A stretch of DNA of 64,000 nt, taken from Phragmites australis. Its lineage: Eukaryota > Streptophyta > Magnoliopsida > Poales > Poaceae. The notes beneath the pieces were generated by a model. That model was not told the DNA's origin and did no database searches. It was given only the letters and a program-made list of their open reading frames with translations. This document shows, one piece after another, positions 35,648 to 48,460 of this stretch (positions are counted from its first letter, which is position 1; each line of letters opens with the position of its first letter). The position numbers were made by a program, and so were the translations under genes. The stretch spans positions 6,613,501-6,677,500 of the forward strand of contig NC_084932.1 of NCBI RefSeq assembly GCF_958298935.1, read 5' to 3'.

Positions 35648-38600
35648 TGTAAGAAACCATCCAAGTTATATTCTAATTAGTTATTAAAGCAATCATTTAT
35701 ACAATCATGATCATAAGATTAATCAGAATCTAATCTCAATAGTCCCGACAAGTGCTTTATACCTAAGATCGGAACACAAACTTTTACATCGTGTTTCATC
35801 AAATCAAGGAATAACAAAGAGCAAGTAATGAAATTATATTACAAGTCTTTAAGTCATTACAGATTTACATCTATTTATGGAAACATACTCTAGGACGACA
35901 AAAGCACCACTTCACCTCCTAGCCGCTTAAAGAAACTACACAGCGGAATATAAAGTCTATGACAACAAAAGATAGGTGGAGCCCTTTGCCCAGAGGCACC
36001 ACCCCGAAACGACATCACCCAGTAGAAGGCACTACTCTCACCCGTCGCCAACATCGGCGGGCATGAAGTAATCGAAAACTACCTCTTTCTCACATGTAAA
36101 ACTCATCAAAGCAACGTGAGTATGAAAGTACTCATAAAATTTAATCCATAATGGGTATATATAATAACCTGACTCTAAGGACAATGTGTCTAGATGAATT
36201 AGCTAGGAATCAGCCATAAGGTTAAATGAATTTATTTTCAAAAGCAAATTTCAACTCAAATGTGAGAAACTAACCTAACCACTTATACCCTTCTAACCTG
36301 AGATCAACCATCACAACTACTTCCCAACATATCATTCCGCATCGGGACTCCACGATTGATGCAAATGGACAAAAGCAAACTCATAACCGAGAGCATGACA
36401 ATTCGAATTGTTCTTATACCCTGTAGGGGATATAATTTTACCCATATGACATGACACCACCCTCCATACAACACGTCGGTTGCAAGCGATGATTCACGTG
36501 ACAACATTTCTCAAATAAGCCACAACCATTTGAACATACGTCTATAGGTGCAGAGGTCATCTAGAACTACTCTCCGAGCGAACTAGGTACTTCTACAAGC
36601 CCGCATGCCACAACACCATAGACTCACACGCCAAAAGGTCACAACAACATAAGGTACTCGGCTCACCCATCCCATATACAGATATATGGGAGGTACAAAA
36701 AGTGCTAAAGCCAACTGCAACAACAGTCGATGCTTAAATGATATAGCAAAAATGACTCTATTAGGCCATGATTGTGATTTTGGTGATTAAGGATAACATA
36801 GTTATTGGGACTAACATGTTTGCCAAGAATATATATTATTCGGTCTCATGGACGCAATACATCAAGAAGCCACCACAGCCGGGACAAAGATTGATTGAAT
36901 TGGAAAAAATTTAGAAAGATTTGCCCCACCGAAAGGTCCGGTACAGAAGAGTTTGCACTCACTGGAGTATTGTGCACAGAGGCTGATAGCCTCACCGGAT
37001 AGTCCGCTGAATAGGACATGAACTCACTAGAGTATTTCTAACAAAGGGGGAGAATGTTGGTGACCTCACCGGATAGTTCGGTGATCTACACAGAGTAACA
37101 CCAAAGCATTTCTTGTAGAGAAGAATGCAAGTGCAGAAAACTGAAGATCAACCCACTGAAAGGTCTGGTGCTTGGTTTGGTGTTCACAGAGACTTTCAAT
37201 GGAAGTCCAACAGCTAGTTTTTGAGGTTGTATTCTGGATGATACAGTTTTAGTACTACTGTTCTCACCAGATCATTCGGTGTTAACAGCTTTTCTAAGTC
37301 ATTAGAAAAATAGCTAGTTGGCAGGTTTGAGGCTATAAATACCTCTCCACTCAGTCACTTGAAGGTGTGGCATGTTGCTGGAGTACAGGAAATCTCATAG
37401 ACACTTGAGAAGACATCCAAGCCATAAAAGTGTTTAAAGTGATTATCCAAGGTAATTAAGCACAAGATTAGATAGTGTTTAGTGCTTATAGGCCTAGAGT
37501 GAGTTGTAGCTAGGTGATGTAGCTTGAAGAAGGGAACAAGGAGTGATAATAGCTTATACCGAGTGGTACATCGGCACCTTGGAGTCTTGGTAACTTACTG
37601 GCATCTTGGGTCTTGGTGGCTCAAGCTTGTTGACCCTCTGACTTGGTGTGAAGTGGAGGTAAGACACGTGTACGAGGACACGGAGACCCTTGCCTTGGTG
37701 GCTCAAGCTCTAAAGTGATCATAACGGCAAGTGATCGAAAGAGAGGGGTGGTGAAACCTTGCCTTGGTGAATTAATGGCTCATCGTGCTTGAGACCTTGT
37801 CTTGGTGACTTGATAGCTCAAGAGCCGTGATCGGAAGAGACTTAACGACTGGAAGCATATCCCTTGTGGACCTCCAACATAGACTTGGGGTGGCATTCAT
37901 ACCATCGATACCACGGGATAAAAATATATTGTGTCGAGTTTGTCTCTCTACCTTATTTACGTTTTCGCATTTATATACTTACAATTTACCTTGCTAGAGT
38001 AGATTGTAATCCTCTTAAGCGGTAGAGTAAACACACTAGATAAACCTAGAACATATTTAGATAGAAATTAAGATAGATTTATCTTGTGAAGTTTTTAGAG
38101 CCAATTTGGTTTAGGTTTATACGTGCCCTAATTCACTCCCCCTAGGACATCACCATTCTTCACAAATGATACAAACGGTCTATGACATTCGGGTTCCTCT
38201 CCCGACCTATCCTTAGCACCGCCCACATCTCACCTCATTCTCACATCTCATACATCCCATCATCAATATTATCCTTGTGATCAATAATTAAACCTATAGC
38301 TCGCGAATGATGGTTGAACCACTGCTCGACTTCTACCGAGGACCTATGCATTTCTAAGCATCTCGGATAACTTTTAAGTTAGACAACGATATGTTATACC
38401 CGATTACAAGGATAGGGATCATCAGCAAAACAAGGTACAAGCAATGCATCAACATAGGTTCTATCCATGAAATCCGACACAAACTCGCTAAACATGCACA
38501 ACATACATAGAGTGATAACTTATCAATTTAGACTCTACATGATCCAAACTATAAGGTGAAATATGCTTAGATGCTTTCCTTAGTGCTCAGCTTCACAATA

Positions 38601-40117
38601 AATAGCAACAAACTCTGGATCGCCCTCGATCATGCCCGCATCACTCTCCGGTCCTTCATTCTCTAAAGAAGAGCGCATGCAATGTGATGAGCATGAATGA
38701 GGTGAAAAGAGGTATGCTACAAGATGCATAAAGAGTGAGGATACAATACAACAAGCTAAGAGTATAAAGACATGCGAAAGAGCAAAGAAGTCTTCGATCC
38801 AAGCAACATCTGAACTTCTGACTGAATACCGGAACTTCCGATATAAGGTCGGAACTTCCGGGTGGTCGAAACTTCTAGGTGTTTTTTCGAACAGGGCTTC
38901 TCGGGTTGGCTTAACTCGGATTAATTGGAACTTCTGGTAGAAGATCGGAACTTCTGGTGGTCGGAACTTCCGGGTGTTTTCCGAACTGGGGTTCTCGAGT
39001 TAGCTTAACTCGGATTAACCGGAACTTCTGATAAAAGGTTAGAACTTCCGGATAGGGGTTCTCAGGTGGTTTAACTTGGATTACCCAGAACTTCCGATCG
39101 AACTAACAAGCGTGAGTTTGCAACGATTTCCTTACCGATTCAACTTGTATGGTTCACCAATTTAAGGAACAACATGTTTGCACTAGCCTAAGGGTTCTAG
39201 GCTCCATCTACCCACAAAACAACCATGATTCTCGGGTTCTATCTCATCCAAACTTTCCCTACTAGCCCCTTTTCCATAAGAACAAAGTGGTGCTCCGCAA
39301 CTACTCGATCGCAGCTTAAAAACCTAACCAAAACCATACTAAAACGTGCATTCTCACCATGGGGATCCTAGAAGACTTACCCAAGGTCCTTATTAAGGCC
39401 GGTGACCGTCAGGTGAAGGAGAAAACGGAGGAAAAAGTTTGGAGAAGAAGGACAAAGCTGCAGCTCCTAGTGGCTTCACCAAACAAACCAAGAGAGATTA
39501 AGAATAGCTCGAATCCTTTGTGTATGCACAAAAAGATTGAATGGATAAGAAGCTTAGAAGCTAGGGAATGCAATGGTACCATATGTATACCTTAATTTTT
39601 GCTTCTTGAGGGATGATTTGGGGAGAAATGGAGGGGGTTTGAGAGAGAGAAGAGCTGCTGCTCTTGGCTGTTGGTTTGAGTGAGAGTGAGAGAGAGTGAG
39701 GGGGTGTGAGTGGGGGAGGGAGTTGCTGTTGCTGCAGCCGAAGGAGAAGGAGGAGGTGGACTAGCTAGGTGGGCCCCACTTGCTAGACTCTCATGTCTAT
39801 TTCAGCTCCAATTTACTTTCCTCCTCTTCTCATTTTTTCTCTCTTTTTATTAACCCAAACCGCGGTGCTCTAGTGCTCCAAAAATTTTACAAACTTTTGT
39901 GCAGCGATTACAACACAAGATGAACTTATTTTAATTGGATTCACCCACAATATCTATGCAGAACTTAAACTAAAAGAAAACTCTAAGGTCGGGTATTTTC
40001 ATAACTCTTAGCAAATTTAAGTCACCATTGGAATTAACAAGCACTCAACAATTAAACATGATGCTCATGATACATGATTACACTTAGTGACATGTCTATG
40101 AGATTTGGGATGTAACA
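35648..40117 (-). mobile_element. Gypsy-type LTR carrying a nested copia solo LTR
   Basis: The minus strand starts TGTTACATCCCAAATCTC at 40117 and ends GGTTTCTTACA at 35648. The flanks GTTGT and GCTGC differ by two C/T transitions, so the target duplication is only tentative. A copia solo LTR (36742-38164) sits inside. Without it the LTR is about 3.0 kb. A local group of short phrases of the type CGGAACTTCCG (38800-39100) is part of it. No coding region is visible. Confidence 0.5.
36742..38164 (+). mobile_element. Copia solo LTR with perfect target duplication
   Basis: It is the same family as the LTRs at 21500-22953 and 25981-27262 but in the opposite orientation. The left end is TATAGCAAAAATGACTC (the first TG mutated to TA), the right end CCTAGGACATCACCATTC followed by TTCACA. 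The flanks AATGA (36737-36741) and AATGA (38165-38169) are identical. At 1423 bp it is the only full-length LTR of this family here and gives the reference boundaries for the truncated copies. Confidence 0.85.
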
Positions 40118-40619
40118 GCTGCTCTATTTCTGCCTTTAGTGAAATAATGCTCTCTCATTATTTGTGTTAATTTATAAAAATTCAAATAAATATTATTTTG
40201 TTAATGTTGTTATTGCCAGAAAAACATATCAGCAAAGGACAAAGTAGTCAATTGCACCATCATTTCTCTTTCAAGAAATTGAATCCAGCCAGCTAGCTAA
40301 ACTATTTTCAAAGGTTATTCTGATTTACCAGAGAAACGTTTATGATAGAATACAGAATTAAAACGTTTCAGACAGATTCTGAATCCGTACTAAACGGGGT
40401 CTAAATATGGGGAGAAGTCTAAATGCGTAGTCTAGCAAAAATGTGTCAATAATGCACAGCTGAGCCTTACCACACAGCTGCCGACCAATAGGGCTGCTCT
40501 CCTTCCTAGCATCATGAATATTTTTCAATAATGCATTCCTCTATGACAGCCGGTCCCATGAATATTCTAACCAACTTAGAAGTTGCAGGTTAACACTCAC
40601 TACACATACATGCCTGAAA
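40118..40619. other. Unassigned intergenic DNA
   Basis: AT-rich, with no gene. Bases 40391-40443 repeat a stretch found at 21261-21314 just across the right end of the Tourist MITE (CTAAATATGGGG, GTCTAGCAAAAATG). Confidence 0.5.
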
Positions 40620-41610
40620 GTCAATCACACAACAAACCAATGTGCAATGGTCACCGGGGTTCAATGCTTGTTAAACATAATTTAGTTGCACCCCGTGAAA
40701 GAGCTTTGTCATCTAAAATACAACTATCTGATCTGTAGTACTCAAATATAATTAAAGGTCATTAATCTAACATGGTTATTAATATGAGATAATTAGCACA
40801 CTCTAAAATATGGAGTATTATATTGTACTTTTTTTCTCAGGAACCTGTATGTAACGAAGACGTATCTGTTCTAAGTTTAATATAAATCCAGTCATATTTG
40901 AAAAAGAAAATATTCTACGTTGCTCCAAATAAGATAGTTGTATTTTAGTTGACAAAATATGGAGTCAATCACACAATAAACCAATGTGCAATGGTCACCG
41001 GGGTTCATGCTGGTTAAAAATAATTTAGTTGCACCCCGTAAAATAACTTTGTCAACTAAAATGCAACTATCTTATCTATAGTACTCAAGTATAATTAAAG
41101 GTCATTAATCTAACATGGTTATTAATATGAGATAATTAGCACACTCTATAATATGGAGTATTACATTGTAATTTTTTCTCAGGAACCTGTATGTAACGAA
41201 GACGCATTTGTTCTAAGTTTAATATAAATCCAGCCATATTCGAAAAAGAAAATTACGTTGCTCCAAATAAGATAGTTGTATTTTAGTTGACAAAATATGG
41301 AGTCAATCACACAACAAATCAATATGCAATGGTCACCGGGGTTCAATGCTTGTTAAAAATAATTTAGTTGCACCCCGTAAAATAACTTTGTCAACTAAAA
41401 TACAACTATCTTATCTGTAGTACTAAGTATAATTAAAGGTCATTAATCTAACATGGTTATTAATATGACATAATTAGCACACTTTAAAAATATGGAGTAT
41501 TACATTGTAATTTTTTCTCAGGAGCCTGTATGTAACGAAGACGTATCTGTTCTAAGTTTAATATAAATCCAGCCATATTGGAAAAAGAAAATATTCTACG
41601 TTGCTCCAAA
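40620..41610. repeat. Tandem array, 2.9 copies of a 340-bp unit with inner inverted repeats
   Basis: GTCAATCACACAACAAACC-like starts occur at 40620, 40964 and 41302 (periods 344 and 338), and the third copy ends at 41610 after GTTGCTCCAAA. Each unit contains TTTGTCAACTAAAATACAAC...TTAT and, at its far end, the exact reverse complement. For example, 41267-41294 and 41387-41414 are perfect 28-bp inverted repeats. Copies 2 and 3 share several changes absent from copy 1. It codes for nothing. Confidence 0.9.
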
Positions 41611-41829
41611 AGACTCTACCACAGGAGGTGCCATGTCACCGTCAGGTAGGCTCACGTGAATGTTACTTCTTGGCTGCTCCATCGTCGTGTCTGCAATCTA
41701 TTTCCTCCATTTCACCGAATCATTGTAATTTGGGACAATTCTTTACCGCCCCCCGTAAATTCTCGTTATCTCTTGGTCCTACGTACTTGTGGGCCCATAC
41801 ACAATCAGGACTTTTACAAAAATATTATA

Positions 41830-42103
41830 CTCCATTCGTTTCGTAATGTTTATTCACACTCACTATTATGTATAAACCAAATAATACTAAAATCGAGTGA
41901 AAAAATGTAGTGAGATGAACATGCTATCCCTAATTAATGTAAGAATGAGAGTAAGTAACTCACTAGTATTGAAGTAAATGTATGCATACAGTCAAGAGTA
42001 TAACAGAAAAATAGACCATAAAACATCCTTGTTACCGTAATAAACAAACAATTTAAGACAGATACTTCTGAGGTCATAGATAAATATTGTGAAATGGAAG
42101 AAG
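41830..42103. mobile_element. Stowaway-like MITE (Tc1/mariner)
   Basis: It is flanked by TA on both sides (41828-41829 and 42104-42105). Terminal inverted repeats: CTCCATTCGTTTCGTAATG on the left and CTTCTTCCATTTCACAATA read inward on the right, continuing TTTAT in both. This is the degenerate CTCCCTCCGT-type terminus of grass Stowaway elements. It is 274 bp with no coding capacity. Confidence 0.65.
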
Positions 42104-42687
42104 TAGTATGGGAGGAATTGTTTCCTCAAGTCGAATGCTTTCAGATGATAAAATGTCCTAAGTGAGACAACAATACAAGTTTGTGGATGTACCAAACAAA
42201 TTCGGAAGATTATGTGCCACTCACGGTGGAATTATATTACTAAAGCAAATATGCAAATTATTTTGCATGCATCTAAGGTGCTTTGTAAGCACCTCACCCG
42301 GCGAGTGCCAAATCGGATTATATTTCATCTGGGCGTGAAAATAATAACTCTAGACTTACGATACAGACGCGCACTCGCAGATACGTGAATGTGTGCACCT
42401 TGTAATAAAAAAATAATTGGGTCGAACAATTTCGCGGCATGCCGCGTTTGAAAATATTTTCTTTTTCATATTCTTGTAGGACTCGAACTGCTTTATTCAA
42501 AATTCCCGTGCCGATGAGTGCCTCCCAGATGCACGCAGTGCCATTAAAAAAATAGATAATATATATTGACGTATTTATTAAAATAAAAAAATAGATCAGC
42601 GTATTTACAAATTTATCATATATATTTAGCACTTAAAATCCGAAAACATAAATTTGGTACTTAAATACCGAAAAAATGTTGGCTCCA

Positions 42688-42940
42688 CTATATTTGACAC
42701 ATAAGGTGCCAAATATGAGACTATTTACCATATTCGGTACCTCAGTACCAAAAACTCCATGTATTGTGTTGAATAAGGTGCACGGTGCCGTATTCGGCAC
42801 CTCAGATGCCGAATACACCATGCGTCTAAAGCAGAGACAGGACGTGACCGCGCAGCAGGTCGGGCCGTATTCGGTGCTTGAGGTGCCAAATATGGTACTG
42901 TGTACCGTATTCGACACCTAAGATACCAAATATGGCCCGG
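42688..42940. repeat. Cluster of about five short hairpin motifs (TATTCGGCACCT type)
   Basis: Related imperfect palindromes lie at about 42689-42716, 42729-42754, 42789-42816, 42867-42893 and 42906-42934. The clearest is GTATTCGGCA-CCTCAGA-like loop-TGCCGAATAC at 42790-42816 with a perfect 10-bp stem. Others carry one or more arm mismatches (CCAAATAT instead of CCGAATAC). The cluster starts about 660 bp upstream of the MUCI70-like start codon. Confidence 0.75.
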
Positions 42941-43350
42941 GCCCATCGATCTAAGATTTTTGTTTGAAATTTAAAATACAAAATATGAGTGCTAGATTTA
43001 TAAATACACTAATATATTATCTTTTTAGCATATATGGTGGTGTAAATACACCAATATTTTAGTAAATATGTAGCATGCCGATTTGTTTTTATGATGTAGC
43101 ATGTCGGCTTACATGCATGTTTCCCCATCTCACCAAACTCCAATGATGACAAGAGACTGCAATGGTCTTTGGCTGCTGCTGCTCCTAATCCTCACCATCA
43201 TCGCGTGCAATTAACCAACTACCTCCAACCAATCCCCGCCCAGATTGCAAGAAAGACCCTCCTTTTCCCTCCCCCTGCATCTCCCCCCCCCCCCCCCCCT
43301 GCGCCCATGGTGCTGGTGGCCGAGCACGGGCGCCACCGCCGCCGCCTCTA

Positions 43351-46300
43351 ATGGCGCAGTACAGGCAGTCCGGTGTCTTCTTCGACTCACGGGGCGGGAG
43401 CAACTACCCGCTCCCGGACTACAACCGGCCCCACCACCCCTCCAAGCCCTCCTCCCGGATCCGCCGGCCCGGGAAGCCCGCGTCGCGCCGCCGCCCGCGG
43501 GCCGCGGCGGCCGCGGTCGCCGCCGCGATCCTCCTCCTCCTCCTCGCCGTCGTCTTCCTCCTCTCGCGCCGCATCTCCCGCAACCCCCCAGGTTCGTGCC
43601 TCCTCCGTCCGGGGTCCGGCGTCCTACCGGTGCGGTTCTTGGCCACGGTCGGACGCGTTCGCCCTGTTCTTGCCGCCTCCTAAAAAAAATGGCGCCTTTG
43701 ATGTGTCGGGGTTCATCCGCGGCGCGGTTCGATGCGGCCCGATGGTTCTTGATCCAATTTCGTGTTTGACTGAAGCTATCGTTACGTACTTGATTTTAAA
43801 ATGGGATTCTTCGTTTGGTTGTCTTGTCGTGTGTGTGTGTGTGTTCGCAGAGATCAAACAAGATTTGGGCGGCGGGGAGGGGTTGCCGGAGTGGAACCAG
43901 AGCAAGGGCTGGAAGGAGCTCAAGTTCGGGTACGGCAGCGGCGGCCGGAGCGCGCAGGATTCCAGGTACTGGGACCGGGACGATCGGCGCCGCGACGAGG
44001 ACTACTCGGAGGACGAGAAGGAGAAGATCTCGGGTGGAAGTGGAAACGCCAGCAATGCCGGCGGCGGTGGCGAGAAAGTTGTGGCGTCTGAAGTAGGTGT
44101 TGAGCAGAAAGGATTGACCTTGGAGACCGGCAGTGGTGAGAAGGATGTTCCGGAGGTGGCTGAAGGTGGGCAAGGAGGGACCTTGTACAATGAGGGGGGG
44201 AGGAAGGAGCTGGAACAGTATGAGGCGGCAGCCATGGGGGCGGCGAGAACAGGGGTGAGGGAGGTTGACCCAGATGATGAGTATGATGATGGCATTGACA
44301 CACAAGATGATTTAGATGATGCTCTGGTGCATTCTTCTGATGGTGGGAGGAAGCTTGGTGATGGCGGTCATGAAAGTGCTGAGAAGACGGATGAAGTCAC
44401 CTTGGAGACACACACAGAAGCAGGTAGAGGGATCGTTGATGGCCGTGATACCAGTAGCATGGACAAAAGGAAGGTTTCAGGGACTAGTAATAAGAAACAT
44501 GGGTCCAAGAAATCAAAGCGGAAGAAGACTGGTGGGTTAGTTCCCCTCTTCAAAATTTAAATGCTAGAGTCTGCAAATTTGAATTCTCAAACCTGATTTT
44601 CTAGTCTAACTTGTTGGACAGTTTGATTCCCGTTAGGCTCTGGCTTAGGATAACCTAAACTTTCTGCATTTTGTTTTGCTCTTATAGCGTGATGCAGCCC
44701 TTTGGTAATTTCTATGTTGTAAATGAGATTGAGACTTTGTTATATATTTGCTTTCTGCTGTAGCTACTACTATGATCATCATTTTTTATTTAAAACACGA
44801 AAACTTCTTGTAAGAATTCTCTAACAATACGCTGTTGTTCCAAGTGACTACCAGCATCTTTTAACATGAATAACATGCCTATTGCACCTAATGGCTACAT
44901 ACATCTTGCAACATGAACAACGTGACCTGAATATTGGATGTCTTATATTTGACCACCAACTAATATTCTATTGACACGACATATTTGTGATCTGATGTTA
45001 GATTCATAAAAGTAACTCTCTGCACCATCTCCAGCTAACTATTTGCTTGCTAGCATATGGGGCTGGTGTTATGTGAGCATATTTACCGCACAACAATGTC
45101 ATGATATATCTACTATAGTATCTCATGCTTGTCCAAATAAATATTTATTAGCTTAATGCTGAGGTTTATCAATATGATTGCTACAGTTGATAAGGGAAAT
45201 GTTGAGAAATTGAGATGACCATGGCAGCTCTTGACCCTTGTAAAAATATGTCATTTATGCTGTTCCAAAATGTATGAGATAAATCATGGATGTACCAGAA
45301 CATAGTATCATCCACAACTGCAAACTTTCTAGTTGAAACTAATCCTTACTGTCAATGACCACAAAAAAGGCAAGCGGTTAAAGTGAATAGTTTATGTAAC
45401 ACACTAACACATATGTGCCCCTCATGTCCTTTTGTTTTTGTTCTCTGAACTCCTGATGAATTTGATAATGAAATTTGGTTGGTACATTGTGCACTTGCAG
45501 TAGTGTATGCATAATTGTTTCCCAGAATTTCTGATACACTTTTTGCAGTAAATTATATATGATGGGAAAAAAACGTGGGTAACTGCTTGTAGGTCCAGAA
45601 AATCTGCATTCGATTTGATAATTTGGTTTATCATAAAGTACTCATATCAAATATGACTGATCACAATCAACAGCACTTCTCTATCAAAAGCTAATAGCAT
45701 GCTATTCTTAGATAGTTATCTAATCAGTTCGCATCAACTTAACCAGGTTCAACCTGTGAAATGAAGTTCCTGAACTCCACTGCACAACTTGTAGAGCCAG
45801 CAAAAAATGAGAAATTCGCTAGTTTTAATTTGGAGTATGTACAAGTTGAAGAAAGACCTGTTGGATCAGAATATTGGGAGCCAAGATTTGCTGGCCATCA
45901 GAATCTACAGGAAAGAGAGGAGTCATACATTGCCCATGACCAACAGTTAAATTGTGCTTTTGTTAAGGGTCCTAATGGTACAAGTACTGGTTTTGATATA
46001 TCAGAGGATGATCAAAAGTACATGAGGAAATGCCACATTGCTGTTTCTTCTTGCATCTTTGGAAACTCTGATCGTCTTAGGGCTCCTTTCAGCAAAACAG
46101 TATGATACTTTTGTGTTACATGACTGATTAATTTATTATGCTTCTTTTGTCCTGCATAAAGTTGCACTCAGCAGCTCGTTTCTAGTTTCTTTTATACCTT
46201 ATGGTACATCAAAAGATTATCATTTTATGTATGTGATGTATCAGAGGTTTAGAAACTAGTTTAGTTTCAATTTACAGTATACATGGTTCGAGCACTACAG

Positions 46301-48460
46301 GAACTTATCAAATCAGAACAGTACTTTTACTGCTGTTTATTTCAAATGCTGACATATGAAAAGCTCATCAGAGAAAATAGGCCTATGAAATACAACTGCT
46401 CTTGTAATATTACAATAATCGTATCTGTCATCAAGTCCTTGTATTTTCTTTATATTTGGAGTTACGATACAAGATCAAAAGCTTTCTTTTGCATTTTTTT
46501 CACCATAACCTTGTTCTCTAAACTTGTAAGTTAAACTGCTGTTAATCTTTCCGTTGCACCATTCCAAAGTTCCTACAATTTTTTAAGATGCTTCAGAAGT
46601 TTCTGTTTGATGGTTTATTTCACAACTTGAACAATCCCTGTAACATCTCTGAGAAATGTTTATTTATCATATCGTTTCAGATCACGAGTCTCTCAAAGAA
46701 GACAGTTTGCTTTGCTATGTTTTTGGATGAAGTGACATTGCAAACTTTAGAATCTGAAGGGCAAAAAATGGACAACATGGGTTTCATTGGTATATGGAAG
46801 ATCATATTGATTAAGAATATGCCTTATAATGACATGAGGAGAGTGGGGAAAATACCAAAATTTTTGGCACATCGGCTTTTCCCATTGTCAAGGTAAGAGT
46901 GAGTTTCTTTATAATAGCTTCTGTCCTGATTAGCCACGTGTTTCAGTGGAGGGGACTCAACTGTTATTTGGAATGTTACATTTCGTACTGTCAGATTTTA
47001 ACCTTTTTGGTCTCCAAACAATACCTTTTGGTCACACACCTTTTTAGTGCCGTAATTTATTATGTGCATGCATTTTTTTTAAAGAAACAAAAAACTGTTT
47101 TGCAGCCCCTGCCTGTTCCTGGGGTCAAACCCGCTTCAAGCAGTATACGCTCCCCCAGAACCATGGCTAAGAACTCATCCTAGTCTCATATGTGAGCCTG
47201 CTTGTCTGCCTAACTAGTTTCTCAAATAGTAATTCATTTTGGTTTCTTCAATTGAATTGTGTTAGACTGTCAACATTGCTGTTCGAAGATCTGTTGGTCT
47301 CACTTGGATGCATACAATTTATTATAATATTTGTCTTGTTTCTGGTGTGTTCTCCTGTTCAATTACACTGCAATCAATGGCCCAAAATGACCCTTCTATT
47401 TCCCCCTAGACACATATATTCTTGTTTCAAGATGAGCTAAATAAATCTCAAGTTTGATTGAGAAGTCTACTTGATTTCACTTGATATGTGGAGAAAGGTG
47501 CAACAAGTCTTATGTACTGTATAGAAAATGAGTAATTTCGATCTGAACACAGAATATTGATTATATATTCGTGATATGCAAATGCCAGTGTGTTCATTCA
47601 AACAGATCACACATAAGTTGTTGTGTGGGTCTTGTTCTCAGTTTTGTATCCAAAAAGTATTACTTACACAGTTACACCCTGCCTTAATTTAATTTGCTTA
47701 TGTACCATCCTCATTTGCGATGTCATCATCTAAATACATTGTGACTTGTATCAGGTTCTCAATTTGGTTAGACAGCAAATTGCGACTACAAACTGATCCT
47801 ATCCTTATCCTGGAGTATTTTCTTTGGCGGCATGGTTATGAGTATGCTATTTCCAATCACTATGATCGGCACTGTGTTTGGGAGGAAGTGGCACAAAACA
47901 AAAGGCTGAACAAGTTCAACCATACAATAATTGATCAGCAATTTAAGTTTTATCAAGCGGATGGACTGACGAGGTTCAATCCATCGGATCCCAACAAGCT
48001 GCTACCAAGTTGTATGCTCTATTTACCTGCTAGTATTTTCTTATCAGAATATTACCTGCTAGTATTAATGCTACTGTGTGAGTTATGTTGGCTAAAGAAG
48101 TTTTACTTGCTAACAGATGTCCCTGAAGGTTCTTTCATCGTGAGGGAACACACACCAATGTCCAACTTATTCTCGTGCCAGTGGTTCAATGAGGTTGATC
48201 GCTTCACACCTCATGACCAGCTCAGCTTTGCATATACATACTTGAAACTTCGAAGAATGAATCCCGACAAGCCCTTTCGCCTCAATATGTTTAAGGTGGG
48301 TACAGTGGGCCATCATAGCTTGGTTGACTAACCACAACCATGTTGAATTCGATTCACTCATTATTCCACAATTGTTCAGGATTGTGAGAGGCGATCAATA
48401 GCAAAGCTGTTCCATCATCGATCAGAAGAGAGACGCAGCGGTCCACAACTAACAAGATGA
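43351..48460 (+). CDS. MUCI70-like DUF616 glycosyltransferase (probable hexosyltransferase)
   Basis: A 667-residue Golgi-type type II membrane protein in seven exons: 43351-43591, 43851-44531, 45747-46099, 46681-46892, 47755-48011, 48117-48295 and 48380-48460. All introns are GT...AG and phases close. The N-terminus is short and basic, with one membrane helix (about residues 52-73, AAAAVAAAILLLLLAVVFLL). Residues 82-307 form a variable, acidic, Gly/Glu/Asp-rich stem ending in a basic KKHGSKKSKRKK patch. The DUF616 region (about 308-660) shows KKTVCFAMFLDE, GIWKIILIKNMPY, RRVGKIPKFLAHRLFP, SIWLDSKLRLQ, REHTPMSNLFSCQWFNEVDRFTP and KLFHHRSEE. Arabidopsis MUCI70 acts in seed mucilage pectin/xylan deposition, and a cell-wall polysaccharide role here is inferred from that. 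The exon 5 donor could shift by a few bases (48008 or 48011). The 48011 choice gives PSYVPEG. Confidence 0.9.

Noticed and set aside
43373..44560. 395-codon frame running through exon 1, intron 1 and exon 2 of the MUCI70-like gene
   Set aside because: It reads exon 1 in the wrong frame. The 43351 ATG frame gives the membrane anchor, and a GT...AG intron restores the frame used by exon 2.
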